Under the pieces are notes generated by a model that did not search any database, was not told the DNA's origin, and saw only the letters and a program-made list of their open reading frames with translations. From Chloroflexota bacterium (GTDB lineage: Bacteria > Chloroflexota > Anaerolineae > Fen-1058), in NCBI GenBank assembly GCA_016219235.1, contig JACRBO010000226.1, positions 1 through 7,248 on the forward strand: 7,248 bases of DNA, given 5' to 3'. A program made the translations under genes and the position numbers. Shown here piece by piece: positions 1-5,736 of this stretch. Position 1 is the stretch's first letter; each line of letters begins with the position of its first letter.

Positions 1-1043
1 AGCAAATTGAGCGCGATGTGCCGCAAGACGGCAAAGTTTTCGGGACCATGCTCTTTCCGAACTCGGCTCTCATCTTCGCGGAAGGCGATGTCCAACACCC
101 AATGCACTTGGTTCTCAATGCCCCAATGGCCGCGCACGGCGGACAAGGCGAGTGGGGCGTTGTTCTTGAGACTGGCGATGAAGTAGCGCGTCTCCACGGT
201 GGTGATGGACCCCATCTGACGTTCGGCTTCCACCATGACGACCGTGCGTAAGTGCGTCCAAGCCTGAGCCGGGTTGAGGTAGTCCAGGTAACTCGGCTCC
301 GCAATGGTCCAGCAGCGCCGAATCTCGATCCGCCCATGGTCTTTCTCGACCGTCTGATGAAAGTCATGGGCGACCTCCCGAAACTGAGTCGCCTGGGCGT
401 CTCGAAACATGGTTTGCAGGTCGTCATACAGCCGCGGTTGGTTCGCCTTCACGGCGATGATGTAGTCGCCGCCACGTTCGACAATCGTCTCGACAATCTT
501 GGTTTGACAGCCCATGGCATCGATGGTCACGATACAGCCGGCGACATCCAGCACGCGCAACAATTCGGGAATGGCGGTGATCTCGTTCGATTTCTCAGCC
601 GTTTTACGTTGCCCCAAGACCAGGTGATTGGCCGTGGCCCAAGCACTGACCATATCAATCGCGCCTTTCCCCAGACCTTTGTCATGCGAACGGCGGAGGA
701 TCTTGCCATCAATGGCAATGACTTCGGCCGCGAACACCGTGCGAAGCGCTTGTGTCCAAGCCAGGAACGCCTGCGCGAACGCTTCGGGATCCAGCCGGGC
801 AAACACCCGTCCAAAGGTGTCATGCGACGGAATGCCGTTCGCCAACTTGAGAAACGTCCGAAACCAGGCCAAGCGGCTCGTGCCAAACGTGGCCACGCCC
901 ACCCAATCATTGGCCCCACACAAGATGGCGCAGATGGCGATCACCAGAATGTCGAGCAGTTGATGATCTTTCGTCCGATCGAGGCGCGGATCAGGGACTT
1001 GAGCGAAATGGGCAGTGAGTGTCGTACTAACGGGTTGCGGCAT
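1..1043 (-). CDS. ISAs1-family DDE transposase, C-terminus cut by window edge
   Basis: This is the transposase that cuts and rejoins the ends of the insertion sequence. The reading frame is open without interruption from the ATG at 1043 to the left edge, giving 347 residues. Family members are usually about 370-380, so some 20-30 residues are missing outside the window. The start [20 protein letters not shown] followed by [15 protein letters not shown] is the typical N-terminal H-repeat/ISAs1 region. The catalytic triad can be placed: D112 in AIDGK, D175 in TIDAMGCQ and E310 in [13 protein letters not shown]. The C-terminal FREDESRVR block is also present. No frameshift or stop is seen, so the enzyme could be active. 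The gene reads away from the YdeI-family gene and toward the left edge. A long plus-strand open frame opposite it (252-1577) is a compositional shadow. Confidence 0.95.
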   Translation of the reverse strand, partial: MPQPVSTTLTAHFAQVPDPRLDRTKDHQLLDILVIAICAILCGANDWVGVATFGTSRLAWFRTFLKLANGIPSHDTFGRVFARLDPEAFAQAFLAWTQALRTVFAAEVIAIDGKILRRSHDKGLGKGAIDMVSAWATANHLVLGQRKTAEKSNEITAIPELLRVLDVAGCIVTIDAMGCQTKIVETIVERGGDYIIAVKANQPRLYDDLQTMFRDAQATQFREVAHDFHQTVEKDHGRIEIRRCWTIAEPSYLDYLNPAQAWTHLRTVVMVEAERQMGSITTVETRYFIASLKNNAPLALSAVRGHWGIENQVHWVLDIAFREDESRVRKEHGPENFAVLRHIALNL

Positions 1044-1100
1044 GGCTGGCTCCAAAGCGAGGATAGGCCATTATCGCAAATCGAGCGCCCCCAAGTCAAT

Positions 1101-1118
1101 TTAGATGCAATTGCCCTA
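1101..1118 (-). repeat. Putative terminal inverted repeat of the ISAs1 element
   Basis: The sequence TAGGGCAATTGCATCTAA, read on the minus strand from 1118, sits at the expected distance upstream of the transposase start. The partner repeat lies outside the window, so this assignment rests on position and on remembered resemblance to ISAs1-type ends. The exact outer base could differ by one or two. Confidence 0.45.
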
Positions 1119-1127
1119 CCGCGCGGC

Positions 1128-1697
1128 TCAATCGGCGGCCGCCAATTTAGCGATCGCTTTTTGCAGGCGGACGGCTCGGCTGGCAGCGGTGGTGGCCTTC
1201 AAGAGAGACAGCACGACGGCGTATTGGCCGCTTTTGGTCAACCGGTTGAAAGCGTGCCGGGCCTGGTCATGCTGTTCAAGCGCGGCCGCGAGATCCGGTG
1301 GAACACTCGCATTCTTCTGCGATTCATAAGCTGCGTCCCACCGACCATCCGACTGTGCCGCGCGAATTTCAGCCAGACCCGGAGCCTGCATACGTCCAGC
1401 CGCTATCAAGGCCTCAGCCCGGTCAACGTTGAGTTTGGACCACGGGCTTCTGGGCCGCCGGGGCGAGTACCGCTGCAGGTAATAGGTCTGATCGTAGGAC
1501 TTACGTCGGCTATCGATCCAGCCGTAACACAGGGCCACATCGAGCGCTTCCGTGATGGTCACAGACGTTTTGCCTGAACCTTTCTTGGCAATCTTCAGCC
1601 ACACGCCGCCCGCGTGGTCGGAATGGCTCGCTAACCACGCTTCCCATTCAGCCGCATTGGCAAATTCGATGGATTCCAGGCTATCGGGGGTTCCCAT
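1128..1697 (-). CDS. YdeI/OmpD-associated family protein
   Basis: A 189-residue protein of the YdeI/OmpD-associated (OmdA) family, normal length being about 190. Members have been linked to bacteriocin or peptide stress protection, but the biochemical role is unclear. Family blocks visible in order: GVWLKIAKKGSG (residues 31-42), EALDVALCYGWIDSRRK (50-66), YLQRYSPRRPRSPWSKLN (73-90), AEALIAAGRMQ (94-104) and DGRWDAAY (117-124), then the C-terminal helical OmdA region. There is no signal peptide or membrane segment, so it is probably cytosolic. The ATG at 1697 follows an AAAGGG ribosome-binding stretch. The protein ends LAAAD, a little shorter than the tail of relatives, and the putative IS end lies 9 bases past the stop, so the last few codons may have been altered by the insertion. 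It reads in the same direction as the phosphotransferase remnant upstream. Confidence 0.88.
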   Translation of the reverse strand: MGTPDSLESIEFANAAEWEAWLASHSDHAGGVWLKIAKKGSGKTSVTITEALDVALCYGWIDSRRKSYDQTYYLQRYSPRRPRSPWSKLNVDRAEALIAAGRMQAPGLAEIRAAQSDGRWDAAYESQKNASVPPDLAAALEQHDQARHAFNRLTKSGQYAVVLSLLKATTAASRAVRLQKAIAKLAAAD

Positions 1698-1731
1698 GTA
1701 TTTACCCTTTCACTATGTTCCATCTTCTTCC

Positions 1732-1944
1732 TCAAATTCTCCGGCCACACACTGACACGGCCTTGCCGTCCGAGGGCAAGAACGTCAGGCTCGGGCCGTG
1801 CTGTGTCAAAATATTGCGCGTCCGACAGTGGAGTGCGGCTTTGGCCGCATCGCGACTGGATTGTGTCATGCCCGCCGGCGCCAGCGCCACCGCCGCCGTC
1901 AAGCCGCCGGCGCCGGAACCAATCACACTCGCGTCGTAGTCCAT
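1732..1944 (-). pseudogene. Truncated FAD-dependent oxidoreductase (phytoene desaturase-like), N-terminal remnant
   Basis: The first 25 codons from the ATG at 1944 read MDYDASVIGSGAGGLTAAVA and then LAPAGM. This is the N-terminal beta-alpha-beta dinucleotide-binding motif (GSGAGG, with the GxGxxG pattern) of phytoene desaturase/amine-oxidase-type flavoproteins. A good ribosome-binding site (GGGAG, 6-7 bases upstream) precedes the ATG. Intact enzymes run to about 500 residues. Here the similarity stops at about position 1870, where the acidic residue and redox domain should follow. The frame then runs 45 unrelated residues to the stop at 1732. The sequence after the junction is not recognised and holds a hairpin (1753-1808). 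This is best read as a deletion or rearrangement scar. An alternative is a very short expressed peptide, since start and ribosome site are intact. Confidence 0.55.
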
Positions 1945-2012
1945 CGTCTCTCCCGAGTAAGTTTCTGCGTAGAGTTTTAGGCTTCCACCATGAGCGGATA
2001 ATTGTAGCTCGA

Positions 2013-3022
2013 TCAACCTGCCAGTCTCTTTTCATAGGTCATAAATTCCTTCCAGACTTCAGGCAGGATCCATTCATAGTCCGCGCGGAAGTCAGGTGGC
2101 AGGTGCGTGATCGTTTGATGCCATGAAAACGCTTTAACGATGGCGGCTACCGGTTTTGAATTGCGATAAGCGCTCAACAGTTTTTCCTGCGACGCAAAGG
2201 CCTGCCACGGCACCAGATACCGATCGAGCAAGGCTGCCATCTCCGGCGTAAACGAATAATCGCCTAACTCTAGCGCGATCTCGATGCTCACAAAACACGT
2301 GCGCAGCGAGACGAAGGGGTGCGTGACACTGGCATCGCCCCAATCAAAGAAGGTGATGCGTCCGTCGCGCAGCAGCGTGTTCCCATCATGAAAGTCGCCC
2401 TGATTGAGCGAGGCGGGGAGGCCACAGGCGGTGAGTTCTTCACAGATTTGCCTGAAGCGCGGCGTTAAAGCCTGGAGCGCAGTCACTTCGGCGGAGGTCA
2501 GGCCTTTCGGTTGATCGATCAGCAGGCTGGCTTCATCGGCCAGTAGCTTGGCATAGATGGTCGGCAGCGCCGCAAGGCGGCAATCGGGCACACCTAACGC
2601 GATGAACTCCTCAACATGGCGAGCCAGTTCCACCTGCAATTCAGCATACAATGAAATAACGGGGTTCCACGGCGCAAGATCGTGGGTGGGCCGTATCGCC
2701 GCGCGCAGCGGCTCGCCGCCGTCGCGCATGAGCAGCCAGCCGCGCGCGGTATCCACCGCGATCAGTTCAGGCAGACAATCGGGCCGCAAACCGGTCAGTT
2801 TGTGCGTCAAAGCCGCTTCAAGATCGTCTCTGGCGCGGTCGCCTTAAAAAAGAGCCTGCCGTCCGTGGTGGGCATCCGCAGCACCGTTGACCAGGGATAC
2901 ACGTGCGGTTGCTCGATGGGGCCTAGCAGCTGCAGGCCCTGCCGATCGGTTTCAACGTGGATCCACTCGCTGGCCTGCTGCAACCAATCCGGGTCTTCCC
3001 ACTGGAGTTTCGGTTTAGTCAT
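2013..3022 (-). pseudogene. Aminoglycoside phosphotransferase (APH)-family kinase, broken by a frameshift
   Basis: Two frames together make one APH-family small-molecule kinase of about 336 residues. The N-terminal part starts at the ATG at 3022 (MTKPKLQWEDPDW), preceded by GAGGAG, and reaches GRLFFKATAP near 2833; K60 is the likely ATP-binding lysine. The remainder continues in another frame as LEAALTHKL near 2823 and runs to the stop at 2013. It holds the Brenner-type catalytic loop NQGDFHDGN (catalytic Asp and metal-binding Asn) and the FFDWGDASVTHPF metal-binding segment. The full span is 1010 bases, one short of 337 codons, which fits a single-base deletion between about 2822 and 2838. 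The substrate is unknown: APH-fold proteins phosphorylate antibiotics, choline, homoserine or sugars. A sequencing or assembly error is possible; otherwise the gene is recently inactivated, since both halves remain well conserved. Confidence 0.85.
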
Positions 3023-3074
3023 GTTTGTCTCCTCGGCTCCACGCCGACCTTGCCGATGGCAAAGTTGTCCGCCG

Positions 3075-3103
3075 ATTGTAGTGACAAAGGCCGCGAAAAG
3101 CAA
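3075..3103 (-). promoter_or_regulatory. Candidate sigma-70-type promoter for the APH-family gene
   Basis: Read on the minus strand, TTGCTT (3103-3098) and TACAAT (3080-3075) are separated by exactly 17 bases. The -10 box matches consensus at 5 of 6 positions and the -35 at its TTG core. Transcription would start near 3068, leaving a leader of roughly 45 bases before the GAGGAG and ATG at 3022. This is pattern recognition only. Confidence 0.35.
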
Positions 3104-3150
3104 ACTGGCCGCAATCGTGAGGGGCTCACCCATGATACAAGCCAACCGCT

Positions 3151-3234
3151 ATGTCCCTCACCCTCACCGATCAACAACAAGCCGTCGTCGATCACCCGCT
3201 GGGTCCCGCACGGGTGTTTGCCGTGGTCGGCGCG
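3151..3234 (+). pseudogene. UvrD-like helicase, 28-codon N-terminal scrap
   Basis: The frame from the ATG at 3151 begins MSLTLTDQQQAVVDHPLGPA and continues RVFAVVGA. This closely resembles the start of UvrD/PcrA-like superfamily I helicases, whose Q-motif (LTxxQQxAV) is followed by VxAxAGAGKT. The match ends exactly where the Walker A GKT should follow. The next bases, in another frame, belong to proA. After the junction this frame runs into unrelated sequence and a stop. No convincing ribosome-binding site precedes the ATG. The assignment rests on a short motif and my memory of Chloroflexota helicases. A real helicase here would be 600-900 residues, so this is debris. Confidence 0.45.
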
Positions 3235-3592
3235 ATCGCTACGTCGCCGCCGAATTTTTGCCGCGCGTGGTGGAGCACCTCAGCACAGCGGGCGTGACCT
3301 TTCGCGCCGATGTCTCCGCGCAGTCCTATTTTTGAGGCGATCCGCGTGTCAGTCCGCCGGACCTGATGACTTTGATACCGAATGGTCGTCATTGGCGCTG
3401 GGCTTGAAAGTGGTGGACTCGCTCGACGAAGCCATCGCGCACATTGCGGCACACAGCATAGCGCACTCGGACGGCATCATCACGCGCGACGAAGAAAATG
3501 AGACACGCTTCATCAAGTTCATGAGCGAGACCGACCGCCTGAACTGGGGCGAAGCCGACAACAGCCTGCGCTGGTTGCGCAGGCCGAAGTAG
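3234..3592 (+). pseudogene. proA: proA (gamma-glutamyl phosphate reductase) fragment with stop and frameshift
   Basis: Two frames together match the C-terminal half of ProA, the NADPH-dependent proline-biosynthesis enzyme that makes glutamate-5-semialdehyde. The first piece (3234-3332) reads DRYVAAEFLPRVVEHL then GVTFRAD and ends at a TGA (3333-3335). The second (from about 3350, shifted frame) reads FDTEWSSLALGLKVVDSLDE, then AIAHI and HSDGIITRDEENETRFIKFM. Both line up in order with E. coli ProA segments [38 protein letters not shown] and HSDAILTRD. The catalytic cysteine region and whole N-terminal half are missing. After about 3528, where DSSAVYVNAST is expected, the frame changes to an unrecognised tail ending LRWLRRPK at 3592. 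The piece therefore spans roughly 100 of about 417 residues and carries a stop, a frameshift and both ends cut. It cannot make enzyme. Confidence 0.7.
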
Positions 3593-3638
3593 AATTGAAG
3601 CCCGCTGAAATCCACCCCGACTCAGTCAACTCAAGGAG

Positions 3639-3644
3639 TATAAT
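3639..3644 (+). promoter_or_regulatory. Perfect TATAAT, candidate -10 box for the jet operon
   Basis: A consensus TATAAT lies 20 bases before the jetA ATG at 3665. It would give a transcription start near 3651 and a leader of about 14 bases. No good -35 hexamer lies 16-18 bases upstream, so it would be an extended or activator-dependent promoter. The same bases overlap an AAGGAG (3633-3638) and an ATG (3643) that are out of frame with jetA, so the motif may instead be a fortuitous translation-start look-alike. Confidence 0.35.
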
Positions 3645-3664
3645 GAACCTTACAGGTTCGCTCG

Positions 3665-5071
3665 ATGATGCTCCTTGGCACGCTTCCTCAATCGCTGTTT
3701 CAACCACTGGCCGCCCCCGGCGCGCCCGTCTACGTCCGCTTGCTGCTCGACATCTATCGACAGACGCAGGCCCGGCCCGATCCACTCTCGCGCGACTTGA
3801 TCTTGAATTTGATCTATCAGCAGTTGGCGGAACCGCAAGCGCTGGCCTTAACGGATGACGCGCAAGCCGATGAACCCACCGCGCCCGATCAGATCGATCC
3901 GCTCACGGCGCGGGCGAGCGCGATCGTGCGCTATCTCGATCGGTGTGGCTGGCTGAAAGGCGAAACACTCAGCGATTTCACGGTACACTACATCCTGCCG
4001 GATTATGCTTTTCGCTTGTTGCGCGTGCTCGACGAAATCGCCGCCAATGAGCCGCCCGCGCTGGCAGGTCTGGTGTTCTCGACCTACGCCCTGTTGCAGC
4101 GCATCCTGACTGAACCCGATACGGCCTACGTCGGCATTCCACAGGCCCACCGGCAGACACAGCACTTGTTGAACGGCCTGAAAGAATTGCAGCAAAACAT
4201 CGGCCTGCACATCAATCAAATTCTGGCGCAATCGCAGGCGCGGGATGTGCTGGAGCAGTTGTTCCTGCGCTACCGTGAAGAGATCGTCGATCGCGCCTAT
4301 CACCAGCTGCGCACCACCGACCACATCTCGCGCTTTCGCCCCGGCGTGCTGAGCAGCGTCACGCAGCTGGCCGCGCCCGACATTCTCGATCCGGCGGCGC
4401 AACGTCTACGGCACATGGAGCGCGGCGGTGCGGCCACGATCGATCAGGCCCGGCAGCACTTGCTCACGCAGCTGCACGAAATTCGCGATCAATTCGAAGC
4501 GCTCGATCGGCTGTTGGAATCGATCGATGCGCGGCACGGCCAGTTTGTGAACGCCGCCGTGCGCCAGATCGAACTCCAACTGGCGGCGCACGCCACGACG
4601 AGCGGCCAACTGAACACGATCATCGAAACGCTGCTGAACACATCCCCCGTCGATTTCGAGCCGACAGTCGATCCGTTGATCCATTTGCATCGACTCGAAT
4701 GGCTTGACCCTGAGTCGCTGGCGGCCCCCACTCGCACCGCAACCCTGTTCGAAGCCGAAGCAGAAGTATCGTCGGTCATCTCACCGGAAGATCTCGCCCG
4801 TGCGCTTGAAGACACCGAGCGTCAACTTAGCCGCGCGATTAGCCACAAACGCATCGAACGGTACGCGCGGGAGCAGCTGGGCGATCGGGCGGAGATGCAC
4901 GCCACCGAGATCCCGTTGTCTGACCCTGAGCAACTCGCGCTGTTGATCTATCTGCGCGCCTATGGCGACGGCACGCTGGGCTATCGGGTCGAGGAACTCA
5001 GCGACGGTCCGCTGATCGAGCACGACGGTTTTGCTTTTCACGATTTCATCATCAAAGCCAACACACCATGA
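3665..5071 (+). CDS. jetA: Wadjet defence protein JetA (DUF5716-like kleisin subunit)
   Basis: JetA is the kleisin-like subunit that bridges the JetC heads in the Wadjet SMC complex, which recognises and cleaves small circular plasmids. The protein has 468 residues. The N-terminal part (about 5-140) reads LPQSLFQPLAAPGAPVYVRL, then LSRDLILNLIYQQL, ASAIVRYLDRCGWL and DYAFRLLRVLDEI. This is the helical and winged-helix pattern I associate with DUF5716 JetA of type III-like Wadjet. Residues about 158-190 and 250-310 are predicted coiled-coil. The C-terminal part (about 375-468) ends in a small winged-helix-like domain, VISPEDLARAL to FHDFIIKANTP. It is soluble, with no signal peptide. The start is 3665 or 3668 (MM); an upstream ATG at 3643 has a better ribosome site but is out of frame. 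The stop overlaps jetB by 4 bases (ATGA), implying coupled translation. Identification is strengthened by the jetB and jetC neighbours. Confidence 0.87.
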   Translation: MMLLGTLPQSLFQPLAAPGAPVYVRLLLDIYRQTQARPDPLSRDLILNLIYQQLAEPQALALTDDAQADEPTAPDQIDPLTARASAIVRYLDRCGWLKGETLSDFTVHYILPDYAFRLLRVLDEIAANEPPALAGLVFSTYALLQRILTEPDTAYVGIPQAHRQTQHLLNGLKELQQNIGLHINQILAQSQARDVLEQLFLRYREEIVDRAYHQLRTTDHISRFRPGVLSSVTQLAAPDILDPAAQRLRHMERGGAATIDQARQHLLTQLHEIRDQFEALDRLLESIDARHGQFVNAAVRQIELQLAAHATTSGQLNTIIETLLNTSPVDFEPTVDPLIHLHRLEWLDPESLAAPTRTATLFEAEAEVSSVISPEDLARALEDTERQLSRAISHKRIERYAREQLGDRAEMHATEIPLSDPEQLALLIYLRAYGDGTLGYRVEELSDGPLIEHDGFAFHDFIIKANTP

Positions 5072-5727
5072 CGTTATCCCGATTCGCGCAAGACTACGAT
5101 CAACTGCCGCCCGGCGAACAGGCTTTGTTTGCCGAAGCGGTGCGCCGCTTGCTCAGCGACGGTTTGATCTGGCGTGACGACGATGACGATCGCCGCATCT
5201 ATAATTTTCTGGCGCGGCGCGGTGAGCTGGTCGCGGAATACCTGGCCGTGGCCGGTTGGGAACTGCGCCATCACGAGCGCGCGTCCATCTATCACGTCAC
5301 CCATCGTGAAGGCGCGCATCGCCGTCACTTCACGCGCAAGACCACGGTGTGGCTGTTGGTGCTGCGCTTGATGTATGCCGAGCAACGCGAGAAACCCGCC
5401 GCTCTGTTGACGCGCTATCCCGTCGTCACGATCGGCGAAGTGGTCGAGCGGTATACGGCGTTCCTGCCCAATCAACGCGTGCGCGAAAAGACCAGCCTGG
5501 AAGAAGCCCTGCGCACATTGCACGGCGTCAGGTTGATCCGCGCGGCGACAGGCGGCAGTCTGCGCGCCAGCGATACCGATAAACAGATCGAGCTGCTGCC
5601 CGCGCTGGAAATCGTCGTACCGGCCAATGAGATCGAAGCGCTGGCCGATCGGCTGCGCGAATATCAACCTAGCGAAACCTCGGAGGTCGGGCGAATCGAA
5701 GATTCGCCGGAGACCTCCGAGGTTTAG
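5068..5727 (+). CDS. jetB: Wadjet defence protein JetB (MukE/MksE-like, DUF4194/DUF6063 type)
   Basis: JetB is the winged-helix accessory subunit that binds JetA and the JetC heads, equivalent to MukE/MksE. The protein has 219 residues. Recognisable blocks: AVRRLLSDGLIWRDDDDDRRIYNFL (about residues 25-49), ELVAEYLAVAGWEL (about 53-66), an Ile/Tyr-rich strand ASIYHVTH, then TVWLLVLRLMYAEQ (about 93-106), VREKTSLEEALRTL (about 140-153) and LLPALEIVV. The start is fixed by the ATGA overlap with jetA. The last 17 residues (203-219; ETSEV, GRIEDSP, ETSEV) are encoded by a palindromic repeat and are not expected to be part of the native fold, which probably ended near residue 200. jetC follows after 9 bases. 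Which JetB subfamily it belongs to is uncertain; JetA suggests type III. Confidence 0.87.
   Translation: MTLSRFAQDYDQLPPGEQALFAEAVRRLLSDGLIWRDDDDDRRIYNFLARRGELVAEYLAVAGWELRHHERASIYHVTHREGAHRRHFTRKTTVWLLVLRLMYAEQREKPAALLTRYPVVTIGEVVERYTAFLPNQRVREKTSLEEALRTLHGVRLIRAATGGSLRASDTDKQIELLPALEIVVPANEIEALADRLREYQPSETSEVGRIEDSPETSEV
5675..5725 (+). repeat. 51-base palindromic repeat inside the 3' end of jetB
   Basis: The outer arms AAACCTCGGAGGTC (5675-5688) and GACCTCCGAGGTTT (5712-5725) are perfect 14-base inverted repeats. The inner arms GGCGAATC (5690-5697) and GATTCGCC (5701-5708) are perfect 8-base inverted repeats around a GAA loop. Only a G/GGA internal bulge separates the two stems. As RNA this would be a very stable 22-pair hairpin. 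The first stem half lies in frame in jetB and the last T of the repeat is the first base of its TAG stop. It resembles short mobile palindromic (REP- or RPE-like) repeats. There is no T-run after it, so an intrinsic terminator is unlikely. No second copy lies in the window. Confidence 0.85.
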
Positions 5728-5736
5728 AAGCAGACC

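Larger units (their letters stand above)
1..1118 (-). mobile_element. ISAs1-family insertion sequence, partial
   Basis: The element carries the DDE transposase described separately plus about 75 bases of upstream non-coding DNA (1044-1118). A likely terminal sequence, read on the minus strand, begins TAGGGCAATTGCATCTAAA at 1118 and runs inward. This resembles ends of ISAs1-family elements as I remember them. The opposite end lies left of the window, so neither the inverted-repeat pair nor the target duplication (usually 8-10 bases in this family) can be confirmed. The inferred end lies 9 bases beyond the stop codon of the neighbouring YdeI-family gene, so the element probably inserted at or very near that gene's 3' end. 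Confidence 0.75.

Noticed and set aside
252..1577. 441-residue plus-strand open frame spanning the IS and the YdeI-family gene
   Set aside because: It is antisense to two well-recognised coding regions, shows no family motifs, and crosses an element boundary. High GC content with few stops explains it.
1753..1808. Integron attC site
   Set aside because: The nested hairpin lacks the paired RYYYAAC and GTTRRRY core sites, and no integrase or cassette array is present.
2682..3335. 217-residue plus-strand open frame
   Set aside because: Most of it is antisense to the phosphotransferase; only its last 34 residues are meaningful and these are the proA fragment.
3643..3858. Frame beginning MNLTGSLDD with an excellent AAGGAG ribosome site
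   Set aside because: After the first codons it is an Arg/Pro-rich shadow of jetA with no family similarity. The start signals are kept as a finding about jetA expression, not as a gene.
3848..4402. 184-residue minus-strand open frame opposite jetA
   Set aside because: It mirrors jetA codon structure and carries no recognisable domain or ribosome site.
5074..5667. 197-residue minus-strand open frame opposite jetB
   Set aside because: Antisense shadow of a confidently assigned gene; composition is Gln/Ala/Arg-rich as expected from the reverse frame.
5675..5725. Rho-independent terminator
   Set aside because: The stem is strong but is not followed by a T-run, and it lies inside an operon where jetC must be transcribed.
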